Shown here: positions 34,741-43,769 of the stretch, piece after piece
Numbering within the stretch: the first letter of the stretch is position 1
Layout: each line of letters opens with the position of its first letter
Source of the DNA: JACRLV01 sp045863555
GTDB lineage: Bacteria; Planctomycetota; Phycisphaerae; UBA1845; Fen-1342
Direction of reading: 5' to 3'
DNA: 64,000 bases
NCBI GenBank assembly: GCA_045863555.1
Contig: BTUU01000004.1
Coordinates: 310,001-374,000, forward strand
Notes under the pieces: model-generated
Told to the model about the DNA's origin: nothing
What the model saw: the letters and a program-made list of their open reading frames with translations, nothing else
Databases searched by the model: none
Position numbers and translations under genes: made by a program

Positions 34741-36002
34741 GCGATAGTCCCAATAGCCGAAGCAGACGTTTCACCCGCGGCGCCATGCTGCTGGAGGTGA
34801 TCGTCGCGCTGACAATCTTCGTCGGGGCGGTGGGCGTGCTCGCGAGCCAGTTGCTCAGCGGGATGAAGATGGTCGAGTACAGCCGGGAAAAGACGCGGGC
34901 GTCGCAGCTTGCGGACCGGATCATGAGCCTGCTCGAACTCGATCCGACGACGATGCAGCGCGTCTTCGCCGACCAGGACACCGACGGCGACTTCGGCGAG
35001 GAGAATCCCGGCTGGTTCTGGCGGGTCATGGTCGAACCGACGGAGACGGCCGGGCTGGGGCAGGTGACGGTCGAGATTCTGCACGCGGAGGGCGGCGACC
35101 CGCGCTCGGACATCGAAGAGGCGAAGGTCGTGCGGGCGCTGCACATGCTGAAGGCCGACCCCGGCAAGATCGACCTGGCGCGCGATTTCGGCATGGACGA
35201 GACGCAGATCGAGACGTTTGCGAGCCTGGCGGGGACGGTCGGGCTCGACCCGGCGGCGCTGGACCCGCACGCGATCGTGCAGATGCCGCCGGACCAGCTC
35301 CTTCAGATCATCCCGATGCTGCTGCCGCTGATTCAGCAGTTCATGGGCGGCGCAGGCGGTGCGGGCGGAGGTCTTCCGCCGGAGCTTGCGGGCCTGCTCG
35401 GGCAGTTGCAGGGCGGCGGAGGCGGCGGGATGGCGGGCAATCCGTTCGGCGGGCGCATTCCGTCGAGCCCGGGCAACATGTCGCAGGACTTCCTCCGCAA
35501 TTTCATTCAGCAACAGCTCGGCGACCGGATCAGCGGCGATCAACTGGACGGCCTGTTCAACAACCGGGGCGGCGCGGGCGGCGGCCCCGGCGGCTTCAAC
35601 GGCCCGGGACAGTTTCCCGGTAACGGGCCGGGCGACGGGAACCGGCCCAGCGCCGACGAGATGCGCAATATTCTGCGCCAGGGGCTCGGAGACCAGATTT
35701 CCGATGCCGAACTCGACCAGTTGATCGACGCGTACGAATCCAATCAGAACAACCAGGGCAATGACTTCGCCCCCCCACCGCCCCGTCGCGGCGGCGGAAA
35801 TCGCGGCGGCGGCGGAAACGGCGGGGGCGATTTCGGCGGCCGCGGCGACAACGGCGGCCAGACGATCAACGACTTCAACAACAACCGCAACAACCGCGGC
35901 AACCGGGGAAATCGGGGCGGCGGCGGTGGTCGCGGCGGTGGCGGTGGCGGGCGAGGCGGCGGAGGCGGACGGGGCGGTGGCGGAGGAGGCCGCGGCGGCT
36001 GA
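34737..36002 (+). CDS. gspI: GspI-like pseudopilin with long Gly/Asn-rich tail
   Basis: 421 residues, about three times the usual GspI length. Residues 1-40 are a prepilin signal (TRGAMLLEVIVALTIFVGAV, cleavage between Gly and Ala, mature Glu5), and residues 40-125 fit a GspI domain (RASQLADRIMSLLELDP, GWFWRVMVEP). From about 190 the protein is Gly-, Asn- and Gln-rich. It ends in some 90 residues of Gly/Arg/Asn repeats such as NNRNNRGNRGNRGGGGGRGG. Between these are helical stretches (MSQDFLRNFIQQQLGD, ADEMRNILRQGLGDQISD) that repeat twice. A pseudopilus built with it would carry a large flexible surface. It overlaps gspJ by one base. Confidence 0.8.
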   Translation: MSDSPNSRSRRFTRGAMLLEVIVALTIFVGAVGVLASQLLSGMKMVEYSREKTRASQLADRIMSLLELDPTTMQRVFADQDTDGDFGEENPGWFWRVMVEPTETAGLGQVTVEILHAEGGDPRSDIEEAKVVRALHMLKADPGKIDLARDFGMDETQIETFASLAGTVGLDPAALDPHAIVQMPPDQLLQIIPMLLPLIQQFMGGAGGAGGGLPPELAGLLGQLQGGGGGGMAGNPFGGRIPSSPGNMSQDFLRNFIQQQLGDRISGDQLDGLFNNRGGAGGGPGGFNGPGQFPGNGPGDGNRPSADEMRNILRQGLGDQISDAELDQLIDAYESNQNNQGNDFAPPPPRRGGGNRGGGGNGGGDFGGRGDNGGQTINDFNNNRNNRGNRGNRGGGGGRGGGGGGRGGGGGRGGGGGGRGG

Positions 36003-36883
36003 TGCGCACTGCGCCGAACCATCGCAGGCTGTCGTCGAGAGCGCGATCCGCTGCTCCGCGGCGCCGCGCCCTGACGCTGATCGAAGTGCTGATCTCGCTG
36101 GCGCTGATCGCGATGATCATGGCGTCGATGTTCACGTTCTACTGGCAGACAGGCGAGATCCGGCGTCAGGCGGCGGAAATGTCCGCCCGGACCAACCTCG
36201 CCCGGAACATCCTCTCGGAGATGGAAAAGGAGCTGCGCGGCGTGCTCGGGGCCGAGCAGATCGGCTTCCCTTCGACGCAGGGCGAACAGCGGCTGGCCGG
36301 CACGCGGCGGAGCATCACATTCCTCTCGTCGCTGCTGCCGGACAAGGATTCGTTTTACATCCCGAGTGCGAACGATGAACCGCCGCCGGGCCGGCACGAC
36401 CTGCAACTGCTCAGTTATTCGCTGTGGATCGACCCGGAAAACAAGACGGAAGAGGGCGAGCCGATCGTCGGCGGCCTGATGCGCACGCAGAAGCGCACGC
36501 TGAACCAGTACGTGGTCGACGAGGAGGACCCGCTCGACGTCCGCAACGATCTCTGGGCCCCGGAAATCGGCTACCTGGAGTTCCGCTTCTTCGACGGCGT
36601 CGAATGGGACACTACGTGGGACATCACCGACGGCAATTCGTTGCCGCAGCTCATCCAGATCACGATCGGCTTCACATCCATCACCGATGACGAGCTGAAC
36701 GACGTCGATCTCCAGACCTATCCCGTCACGGAATACCCGTTCGGCGACCCGATGCCGCGCGAGGACCGCTTCAGCACGATCATCCGTCTGCCGGCGGCGG
36801 ACCGGTTCTTCTCGAGTCGCGTCTCGCGCGTCGGCAAGCAGATGACCGAATCGATGGGCGTCGAAGGAGACTCGCTCAAATGA
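36002..36883 (+). CDS. gspJ: GspJ-like minor pseudopilin
   Basis: 293 residues. After a basic leader of 23 residues the prepilin signal RALTLIEVLISLALIAMIMA has the Ala-Leu cleavage site and Glu5. The following segment (FTFYWQTGEIRRQAAEMSAR, LARNILSEMEKELRGVLG) and the long beta-rich domain to residue 290 fit GspJ, the largest of the tip pseudopilins. It is joined to gspI through TGATG and to gspK through ATGA. Confidence 0.82.
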   Translation: MRTAPNHRRLSSRARSAAPRRRALTLIEVLISLALIAMIMASMFTFYWQTGEIRRQAAEMSARTNLARNILSEMEKELRGVLGAEQIGFPSTQGEQRLAGTRRSITFLSSLLPDKDSFYIPSANDEPPPGRHDLQLLSYSLWIDPENKTEEGEPIVGGLMRTQKRTLNQYVVDEEDPLDVRNDLWAPEIGYLEFRFFDGVEWDTTWDITDGNSLPQLIQITIGFTSITDDELNDVDLQTYPVTEYPFGDPMPREDRFSTIIRLPAADRFFSSRVSRVGKQMTESMGVEGDSLK

Positions 36884-38880
36884 CGCGACACGACCGAACA
36901 CAGCGCGATCGGGATCGGGGCGGGCGACGCGGGCTGATTCTCCCCGTCGTGCTCGTGCTCATCGGTCTGCTCGCGCTCACGATGGCCGGCTTCGTCTTCT
37001 TCGTCCGGGCCGAGACCGCGGGCATCCGCGCGGCCAGCGACGGCCAGCAGGCGCGGCTCTGCACGGAATCCGCGTTCGAGGAAATCGTCGCGTACCTGCG
37101 GCAGTTCCGCGACAACCCCGGCGAGTGGTTCGACCGGCCGGATCGATTCCGGCACGTGCTCGTCTGGGGCGAGGGTTTCGACCGGCAGAACGACCCGATC
37201 AAGGATTCGCGCTCGCGGTCGGCGTATTTCGAGAGCACGCCGAACCCGACGCCGGCGTTTCGATATTCGCTCGTCGCGGCGCGCGAAGGCGGCCCGGAAG
37301 GGTCGATGCGGTTCGGGATCACGCCCGAATCCGGAAAGCTCAACCTGAACACCGCCAGCGACCGGCAGATCCGCGAACTCGTGACGCCGCTGCTCGCCGA
37401 GATGGGGCTTCAGAACGCCCCCGAGATCGTCGACGCGATCCTCGACTGGCGCGACGGCGACAACACGGCCCGCGAGCTCGGCGCGGAAAACGAGTATTAC
37501 AACACGCTGACGCCGCCGTACAACGCGAAGAACACGCGCTTTGATACGGTCGAAGAACTGCTGCTCGTCAAGGGCGTCACGTCGGCGATCCTGTGGGGCG
37601 AGGATGTGAATCGCAACGGCATCCTCGACCCGAACGAGGATGACGGCGACGCGTCGTTCCCCGTCTACGACAACGGCGACGGCACGCTCAATGTCGGCAT
37701 CGCCCCCTACCTGACCGTGCACGCCCGCGAGGTCGACACGGCGCTCGACAACGCGCCGCGGTTCAATCTGGCGATGGGGCAGGCTTTGGCCGCGCAGATC
37801 GCGACCAAGTTTCAGGAAAACGAACTCTCGCCGGAGACAATCGCGTTTCTGATCGGGCTCCAGGGCATGGGGATCAACCCCTCCGCGCTGCGCAGCCCGG
37901 CCGATCTCTTCCCGCCCGGTCCGGACGACACGTTCGAGAGCGTCTTCGGCAACCCCGATGCCGAGGCCGACACCGTGCAGTCGGTCGAGGAGAAGGCCGA
38001 AGGCTCGTTCAACACTTCGCCGACCGATGAAGAACAGAAGCGGCAGAGCGAACAGGAACAGTCCGGCACGGGCGGCAAGGACGAGAGCCGCAGCCAGGTG
38101 AAGGACGACCCGCAGCCGCCGGCGAACCCCGGCTCGGGCGGCGGCGGAAATCGCGGCGGGCGCGGCAATCGCGGCGGCGGCGGTCGCAACACCGGCGGAG
38201 CAGGCGGCAATGCCGGCGGCCAGACCGGCGACGCGGGCGGACAGGACGCCGGCGCGCAGGAGGGCGGACGGAATTCGCGCGGCGGGCGCGGCGGAGGCGG
38301 AATGACGCCGGTGACGCGCGACGGCGCAGGCGGCCGCGCCGGCCGGGGCGGCCGGGGCGGGGCGTCGAGTCAGCCGAGCGCGTCGATGACGGCGCAGATG
38401 TTCGAAGCGCTGCGCCAGAGCCCCATCACGCCGGCCGAGATGCCGTACATCATGGACCGCTTCACGACGCGCAGTCCGCAGCAGCAGTCGCGTCCGATCG
38501 AGGGGTTGATCAACATTAACACCGCTCCGGCGCGCGTGCTCGCGCTCATCCCGAACATCACGCCCGAAGCGATCCAGGGGATCATTCAGGGCCGGCAGAC
38601 CGTTCCCGCAGAGTCGCGGCTGACGACAGCCTGGCCGCTGACGGCGGGCGTCGTCGATTCGGCGACCTTCAAGCGGATCGCCCCGTACATTACGACGAAG
38701 TGCTACCAGTTCCACGTGGAAGCGCTGGGCTACGCGGACCATCTCAAGACGGTGAAGCGGTACGAGTGGATTGTGGAGATGGTCGGTCCGATGCCGCAGG
38801 TGAAATACTTCCGCGACCTGACGGGGCTGGGCATGGCCTGGCCGATCGACAGCGAGTCGGCGGTCGTGACTGAGGAGTGA
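36880..38880 (+). CDS. gspK: GspK-like tip pseudopilin with Gly-rich insertion
   Basis: 666 residues, about twice the usual GspK length. The N-terminus GRRGLILPVVLVLIGLLALT lacks a clear Glu5, as is normal for GspK. The core contains the helical pattern of T2SSK proteins: KLNLNTASDRQIRELVTPLL (about 150-170), DAILDWRDGDNTARELGAEN, and near the C-terminus GLININTAPARVLALIPNIT (about 545). Between them, residues about 395-500 form a low-complexity Gly/Arg/Asn/Gln segment with repeated RGG and GGN steps, like the tail of the GspI-like protein. GspK caps the pseudopilus with GspI and GspJ. Confidence 0.85.
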   Translation: MTRHDRTQRDRDRGGRRGLILPVVLVLIGLLALTMAGFVFFVRAETAGIRAASDGQQARLCTESAFEEIVAYLRQFRDNPGEWFDRPDRFRHVLVWGEGFDRQNDPIKDSRSRSAYFESTPNPTPAFRYSLVAAREGGPEGSMRFGITPESGKLNLNTASDRQIRELVTPLLAEMGLQNAPEIVDAILDWRDGDNTARELGAENEYYNTLTPPYNAKNTRFDTVEELLLVKGVTSAILWGEDVNRNGILDPNEDDGDASFPVYDNGDGTLNVGIAPYLTVHAREVDTALDNAPRFNLAMGQALAAQIATKFQENELSPETIAFLIGLQGMGINPSALRSPADLFPPGPDDTFESVFGNPDAEADTVQSVEEKAEGSFNTSPTDEEQKRQSEQEQSGTGGKDESRSQVKDDPQPPANPGSGGGGNRGGRGNRGGGGRNTGGAGGNAGGQTGDAGGQDAGAQEGGRNSRGGRGGGGMTPVTRDGAGGRAGRGGRGGASSQPSASMTAQMFEALRQSPITPAEMPYIMDRFTTRSPQQQSRPIEGLININTAPARVLALIPNITPEAIQGIIQGRQTVPAESRLTTAWPLTAGVVDSATFKRIAPYITTKCYQFHVEALGYADHLKTVKRYEWIVEMVGPMPQVKYFRDLTGLGMAWPIDSESAVVTEE

Positions 38881-38886
38881 TTGCGA

Positions 38887-40542
38887 ATGATGGGTTCACA
38901 GCGGGCGCTGTGCCTCGATTGGGACCGGCGCAACCTGCGCGTGGTCTCGGCCCGGATCGGCCGGGGCAAGTTCAGGCTGGCCGAGGCGCATTCGCGCCGC
39001 GTCCCGAATAACGTTGATGTGGACGATCCCGCGGCGATGGGCGCGTTCATCGCCCAGACGCTTGCGAGCCTGCGGCTGCGCGGGCGCAAAGTCATCGTTG
39101 ACGTCCCGCGCGACAAGGCCGTCATCAACCGGCTCAAACTCGCCCCCACGCCCCCCGCCGAAGTGGCCGCCGCGGTGCGCTTCCAGGCGCTGCGCGAGCT
39201 GCCCTACCCCGTCGACCAGGCGGCGATCGACTTCGACATCCTCGAGCGCGACGCGAGCAAGAACATCGTCGAAGTGCTGCTCGCGGCCGTCCGCAACGAG
39301 ACGATGACGCGGCTCCGCGAAACCTGCGCCGCCGCCGGGCTGACGCTCACCCGCGTGGGCCTGCGGCCGTACGCGAACCTGATCAGCGTGCTGAATCTGC
39401 CGGCGATGATCGACCGGCGGGTGCTGTTCGTCGACGTGGGGCCGAATAACACGGAAATCAACATCTTCCGCGGAGAGGTGCTCGCCTTTACCCGGGCCGC
39501 CGGCGTGTCGGTGCCCTTCGCGGCCGGCGAGCTGGTCTCGGACGACAGCCGCGTCTCCTCGAAGGCCGAACTCTCGGCCATCGAGCGGGCGGAATTCGTC
39601 GAGAGCGCGGCCGTCGAGGATCTCGTGGTCGAGATGCAGCGGTCGCTCCAGGCGTACCGGGCCACGGAGACGAACGCGGCCATCGACCAGATCGTCATCG
39701 CGGGGAGCACAGGCGTCGAAACCGCGCTGATGGCGGCCGCCGACGAGCGCTTCGGCCTGCCGACGATGCTCTATGACCCGACGATGGCGCTGGGCGAATC
39801 CGAGAGCGAATCGGTGAAGCTGCGCGGCTTCTCGGCGGCGCTGGGCCTCGCGTGGGGCGCGTGCCAGCCGGACCGCGTCTCGATCGATTTCCTGAACCCC
39901 AAGAAACCGATCGCCCGCAAGGAGACGATTCGGAAGCGCGCCCAGCTTATCGGCATCGCCGCGGCCGCGCTCGTCACGGCGGGCGTGGGCGGGGCGACGT
40001 GGGACTACTACCGGCTCGCGAGCCAGCTCGCAGATCTCAAGGCCCAGAACCGGCCGATCGGGCGCGACGCGCATGAGAAGCGGACGATCGAGGTCCGGGC
40101 GGACAGCGCCCGCGACTGGGAAGTGCGTTCGAAGATGCAGGTCTGGCCCGACCACCTGCTGAATATCACGCGCCGGGCGGCCGCGTTCGCCCCCGAGAGC
40201 CGGCCGGAGGAAGCGACGAAGAAGCTGCTGATCACGAGCATGACGTGCGACGGCGTCAACGGGCTGATCACGCTGCGGCTGGTCTGCGACGACGAGCTGA
40301 CGGCGAGCAGCTTCAGGAAGAAGCTGCTGGAGATCACGGACGAGAAGAAGAAACCGCTCTACGAGATCGACCTGGGCAAGTGGACGCAGGCGCCGATCGC
40401 CGAAACGCCGTTCAAGGGCAACGTGCAGATGACGCTGCGGATCAACGACATCTCGGCGTTCGAGGACGACACCAAGCCGCGTGAAAAGCGCTACATGACC
40501 AAGGCGGACGAATTCAAGTCGTTCGCGGGAGGGAGCCGGTGA
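38887..40542 (+). CDS. PilM/GspL-like assembly protein with fused PilN-like region
   Basis: 551 residues. The first 350 form an actin-like ATPase domain as in PilM and the cytoplasmic part of GspL: ALCLDWDRRNLRVVSARIGR, AVRFQALRELPYPVDQAAID, RRVLFVDVGPNNTEINIFRG and QIVIAGSTGVE. A membrane helix follows at about 355-375 (LIGIAAAALVTAGVGGATWD), and then a periplasmic part of some 170 residues with a ferredoxin-like pattern, as in PilN/GspL. It couples the cytoplasmic ATPase to the pseudopilus. I chose the ATG at 38887, ten bases after GAGGAG. It overlaps the next gene by GTGA. Confidence 0.8.
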   Translation: MMGSQRALCLDWDRRNLRVVSARIGRGKFRLAEAHSRRVPNNVDVDDPAAMGAFIAQTLASLRLRGRKVIVDVPRDKAVINRLKLAPTPPAEVAAAVRFQALRELPYPVDQAAIDFDILERDASKNIVEVLLAAVRNETMTRLRETCAAAGLTLTRVGLRPYANLISVLNLPAMIDRRVLFVDVGPNNTEINIFRGEVLAFTRAAGVSVPFAAGELVSDDSRVSSKAELSAIERAEFVESAAVEDLVVEMQRSLQAYRATETNAAIDQIVIAGSTGVETALMAAADERFGLPTMLYDPTMALGESESESVKLRGFSAALGLAWGACQPDRVSIDFLNPKKPIARKETIRKRAQLIGIAAAALVTAGVGGATWDYYRLASQLADLKAQNRPIGRDAHEKRTIEVRADSARDWEVRSKMQVWPDHLLNITRRAAAFAPESRPEEATKKLLITSMTCDGVNGLITLRLVCDDELTASSFRKKLLEITDEKKKPLYEIDLGKWTQAPIAETPFKGNVQMTLRINDISAFEDDTKPREKRYMTKADEFKSFAGGSR

Positions 40543-41750
40543 ACAGTCGAACTCCCCTGCTCGCGGTGCTGCTCGGGTCCGTCGTCGGGCTGTACGTGCT
40601 GGTGACCGTCGTGAATTCGTTCTACCTGGAGCCGCGTCGGCAGATCCTCAAGGACATCGAGGCCCAGGAGGCGCTTCAGAACAAGCTGCTCCTGGAGCAG
40701 GCCGGGCTGCGGCAGGTCCGCCGGTCGTGGGAAAAGCAGACGCAGCGGACGCTCTCCACCGAACCCGAGCGGGCGCACCCGCGCTTCCGCGACGACATCA
40801 CGGCCATGGCCAAGAAACACGGCCTGGTCGGAGGGCACTCGCTGGGCGAGCGCGCGGTCGTGGAGATCAGCCGCGGCCCGCAGAAGGGTTTTAAGAAGCT
40901 GCCGCTCGCGTTCAGCTGCGCCGGGTCGCTCAAGAGCCTCGAGAGCTTTCTGCTCGAACTCTACCAGATGCCCTACTACGTCAACGTGGACAAGCTGACG
41001 ATCACGCCGAACCCGGTCGAGCAGGGGTTGACCGGCTCGAAGAAAAAGGACGCTCCGCGCGACCCCGACGGGCCGGAGCTGCGCATCAACATGGATCTCG
41101 CGACGCTGGTCCTGCCGCGCTTGCCGGAGGTGAAGGCGGCGACGTACCTCGAGCCGGCGGCCGCTCCGGCGAGCGGGCCGGCGACTGCGACGGCGGGCGC
41201 GGCCACGCAGACGTCCAGACCCTCCACGCGGCCGGCGACGCAGCCCGTCACGCAGCCGATCGAAAATCCGCCGAAGTACCTCCGCGAGGATCCGATCGAG
41301 TATGCGATGATCACGCGGACGAATCTTTTCAAGCAATACGTGCCGACACGAATTTTCGTCGACAGCACGCCGAAGCGCGAGCCAATCGACGACAAGCCCC
41401 CGCCGCCGCCTCCCCCGCCGCCGCCCAAGCTCGACACGCGCGTCGTCTTGGGGACCACCGGCATGGCAGGTGATCCGATCGTCTTCGTCCGCGAGGCCGA
41501 CGACCGGCTCAATCCGCCGACGGAGCTGCGGCTCAACGAGGCGGTCAGCGACGACGGCCGCGGGCATCTCGTGCTGATCCACCCGAAGGGCATCGTCATC
41601 CGCGTAAAGTCGAAGGACCCCGGCCAGCCGGCGAAGAACTACTTCGTGGCGCTGGGCTCGAAGCTCTCGGACCGCGTGGAACTCGCGGGCGCTGCGCAGC
41701 TCGAATATCCGGACGTCTACTACCAGTTGACGCGTGTGCTGGCCCAGTAG
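40539..41750 (+). CDS. PilO/GspM-like assembly protein with C-terminal PilP-like region
   Basis: 403 residues from a GTG in a GTGA overlap. A membrane helix (LLAVLLGSVVGLYVLVTVVN) is followed by a coiled-coil stretch (residues 30-75) and a PilO/GspM-type domain (LSFSC-like pattern SLKSLESFLLELYQMPYYVN near 130-150). A Thr/Pro/Ala linker and a proline run (about 285-300) lead to a C-terminal beta domain (residues 300-400) that recalls PilP/GspC: TNLFKQYVP earlier, then RVVLGTTGMAGDPIVFVREA. It is the last gene of the operon. The secretion ATPase (GspE), secretin (GspD) and prepilin peptidase are not in the window. Confidence 0.72.
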   Translation: MNSRTPLLAVLLGSVVGLYVLVTVVNSFYLEPRRQILKDIEAQEALQNKLLLEQAGLRQVRRSWEKQTQRTLSTEPERAHPRFRDDITAMAKKHGLVGGHSLGERAVVEISRGPQKGFKKLPLAFSCAGSLKSLESFLLELYQMPYYVNVDKLTITPNPVEQGLTGSKKKDAPRDPDGPELRINMDLATLVLPRLPEVKAATYLEPAAAPASGPATATAGAATQTSRPSTRPATQPVTQPIENPPKYLREDPIEYAMITRTNLFKQYVPTRIFVDSTPKREPIDDKPPPPPPPPPPKLDTRVVLGTTGMAGDPIVFVREADDRLNPPTELRLNEAVSDDGRGHLVLIHPKGIVIRVKSKDPGQPAKNYFVALGSKLSDRVELAGAAQLEYPDVYYQLTRVLAQ

Positions 41751-41864
41751 GCGGCGCGCATCGCACCCGCGCCGGTTTCCGCGCCGAGCGGCCGATCGCC
41801 GCCGGGCCGGAAGTCGACCGCCCGGGCCCGCGAATACGCCCGTGTACGCGGGCGCACCGGCCGC

Positions 41865-41870
41865 TAGAAT
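41865..41870 (+). promoter_or_regulatory. candidate -10 box (TAGAAT) of tRNA-Pro
   Basis: TAGAAT ends nine bases before the tRNA 5' end, the usual distance from a -10 hexamer to a start just upstream. The -35 is not obvious. Confidence 0.45.
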
Positions 41871-41879
41871 GGTCTCGTT

Positions 41880-41954
41880 CGGGATGTAGCTCAGTCTGGC
41901 TAGAGCGCCTGGTTTGGGACCAGGAGGTCGCAGGTTCGAATCCTGTCATCCCGA
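41880..41954 (+). tRNA. tRNA-Pro (anticodon TGG)
   Basis: A full cloverleaf of 75 nt: acceptor CGGGATG (41880-41886) pairs with CATCCCG (41947-41953) plus discriminator A, D-arm AGCTCAGTCTGGCTAGAGC, anticodon arm CCTGG-TTTGGGA-CCAGG with TGG reading CCA, and T-arm GCAGG-TTCGAAT-CCTGT. CCA is not encoded. The 3' end is the attachment site of the element to its right. Confidence 0.95.
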
Positions 41955-43384
41955 TTTTCAGGCACTTCGAGCGGACCCGCGGTTTTGTCCGAGAAAGCGG
42001 CGATTTCCGATAAAACCGCTCCGCCGCCCGGCGATCCACCCGGGCGGTTTTCGTTGAAATGTCCCGCCTGTGCGCGGTTCTGCCCGGCTGGCAGTCCAAC
42101 TGCGGTGGACCAAACCGCCGATTCTGCGCCCGCCGCCTTGCGCATCGGGATCGGCGCGTCGGCGTCCGGCCGCGGGGTCAGGTCGGGCAGCTTCTCGACT
42201 TCCGCCGCGTCGCCGAGCTGGCGATCGTCGGTGTACGTCCGCATCGTCAGCCGCAGGTCCGTGTGCCGGGCGAGCTTCATGGCGACGCGCGGCGCGACTC
42301 CGGCGACGGATAGCCAGGTGATGAACGTTTTGCGGAGCGAATGGCGATCGAGCGTCATCCCACCTTGCGGCGCCGTGTCGATTCCGGCCCGGCGGCAGTC
42401 ACGCAGGAACGTCTCCCGCTTGGGCGTCGGGTTGAATACCAGGTCAGCGGCCTTCCAGCCGGCCGGCCGCGCGGCCCGGAGCGATTCGGCCAGGGAGCGC
42501 CGCAGCGGAACCGAGTCGGCCCGGCCGGCCTTCGTCGCCTCAGCGCGTAGCCGGATGCAGGGCGTGAGCGAATCGAGATCAACATCGCCCCAGCGCAGGG
42601 ACTTCAACTCACCGCAGCGCAGGCCGGTGAAGAGCGCCGCTTCATACCAGGTCCGCCGCGCCCCGGACTTTTCGAGCAGCGCAGCCGCCTCATCCGGCGT
42701 CAGCGCCCGGCGGTTTCGGACGGCATTCGTGCCCGTGGACCCGACAGCGGCAACGGGGTTCGATTCGAGCAGGCCCTCCCGGACCGCCCAGGCCCCGAGA
42801 GAATGAAGCGCCGAGCGGTACTCGCTCTGCGTTTTCGGCGAGCGTCCGGCGTCAGCCAGCCGGGAAATCAGCCGCTCGACATGCCGGGCTTTGAGGTCGG
42901 CCAGCGTGGGCATCGCGCCCGTTCGCTCAGCCGGCGGCCGCGTCGACGCCGGGTTGACGAGTTCGAGGTAGGCGCGTCCCGTCCGCAGGGCTTGGCGAAT
43001 GTGCTTGCGACTCAGCGCCCGGCCGCGGCGGGTGCGCTTGCGTCGCATGTGCCGGACGTAATCGGCGATGAGCGTCCGCAGGGATCTCCGGGCGGTTTCG
43101 ATCGACTGCGACGATAGCCCCGCCGCAAGCCGCTGGCGGGAGAGCAGGAGGCGACGCAGCGTGGCGTCGGCTACTTCCCGGTCCCTGATCTTCTCGCCAG
43201 TGGGCTCCAACGTCCGATCCACGACGCGGGCGAGCGTGTCATCGAGCGGGAGCGTCAGCACCAGGCGGATCGACTCGCCGGTCACGGGATCGGTGAAGCT
43301 GGCCCAGTAGAAGCCGGTGCGGACGCGCGTCCGCGTCCCGTCTTTGTTCGCACGCTTCGTTATGGGCCGGTAGACGAATGCCAC
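41900..43384 (-). CDS. tyrosine recombinase / integrase whose frame crosses attL
   Basis: 494 residues from GTG at 43384. A core-binding domain (about 100-200) precedes the catalytic domain with Arg256 (TGLRCGELKSLRWGD), Lys285, His348 and Arg351 (LDRHSLRKTFITWL), His374 and the nucleophile Tyr384 (RTYTDD), all in the expected order. The last 100 residues are a variable tail. The frame runs through the 27-bp attachment repeat (coding NRDDRIRTC, residues 477-485) into the antisense of tRNA-Pro and stops at 41900. So the last nine residues are host-derived and change upon excision. It starts two bases after the stop of the XRE gene. Confidence 0.93.
   Translation of the reverse strand: MAFVYRPITKRANKDGTRTRVRTGFYWASFTDPVTGESIRLVLTLPLDDTLARVVDRTLEPTGEKIRDREVADATLRRLLLSRQRLAAGLSSQSIETARRSLRTLIADYVRHMRRKRTRRGRALSRKHIRQALRTGRAYLELVNPASTRPPAERTGAMPTLADLKARHVERLISRLADAGRSPKTQSEYRSALHSLGAWAVREGLLESNPVAAVGSTGTNAVRNRRALTPDEAAALLEKSGARRTWYEAALFTGLRCGELKSLRWGDVDLDSLTPCIRLRAEATKAGRADSVPLRRSLAESLRAARPAGWKAADLVFNPTPKRETFLRDCRRAGIDTAPQGGMTLDRHSLRKTFITWLSVAGVAPRVAMKLARHTDLRLTMRTYTDDRQLGDAAEVEKLPDLTPRPDADAPIPMRKAAGAESAVWSTAVGLPAGQNRAQAGHFNENRPGGSPGGGAVLSEIAAFSDKTAGPLEVPENRDDRIRTCDLLVPNQAL
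41930..41956 (+). repeat. attL, 27-bp direct repeat in tRNA-Pro
   Basis: Starts GCAGGTTCGAATCCTG and ends CATCCCGATT. Identical to 50357-50383. It lies in the T-arm and acceptor end of the tRNA, the normal target of tyrosine recombinases. Confidence 0.9.
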
Positions 43385-43386
43385 CG

Positions 43387-43722
43387 TCAGCCCTCCCGTG
43401 CCGAGCGCTTCGAGCTGGACGTCGCCCGGCCGGTCGAGGTCGAGGCCTTGCCGGATTTCTTCGAGCGGGCCGGCCGGGGCGGGAGGCGGCGGCCATCCGC
43501 GGCGATCGTCGGCGGCGGCGGGAGCGGCCCCGCAGCGACGACGTGCAGATTGAGCAGCGCGAAGAGCTTGTCAGCGGCCCGCAGCGTCAGCGACGAGCGG
43601 CCGCCGACGAATTCGGAAACCGCAGGCCGAGAGAGCCCGACCGCGGCGGCGAGCGCGTACGAGGACCAGCCGGATTCGCGGATCGCCCGGCGGAGTGCAT
43701 CGGTTGCGGATTCGAGTTTCAT
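43387..43722 (-). CDS. XRE-family HTH regulator
   Basis: 111 residues. Residues 1-65 form a lambda-Cro/XRE helix-turn-helix: ATDALRRAIRESGWSSYALA, then AAVGLSRPAVSEFVGGRSSL and RAADKLFALLNLHVV. The C-terminal 45 residues are Pro/Arg/Ser/Lys-rich and likely disordered. The ATG at 43722 is preceded by AAGGGTAG. The gene is directly upstream of the integrase, so it probably controls excision or replication. A short palindrome (43742-43752) upstream of its start may be its own operator. Confidence 0.85.
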   Translation of the reverse strand: MKLESATDALRRAIRESGWSSYALAAAVGLSRPAVSEFVGGRSSLTLRAADKLFALLNLHVVAAGPLPPPPTIAADGRRLPPRPARSKKSGKASTSTGRATSSSKRSAREG

Positions 43723-43741
43723 GGTTCTACCCTTGGCGTTA

Positions 43742-43752
43742 GTAAGTCTTAC
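43742..43752. promoter_or_regulatory. candidate operator GTAAGTCTTAC
   Basis: An 11-bp palindrome GTAAG-T-CTTAC, 20 bases upstream of the XRE start codon in an AT-richer spot of the otherwise GC-rich element. This is the place expected for autoregulation. Confidence 0.4.
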
Positions 43753-43769
43753 GCATCGCGTCGCCGTTG

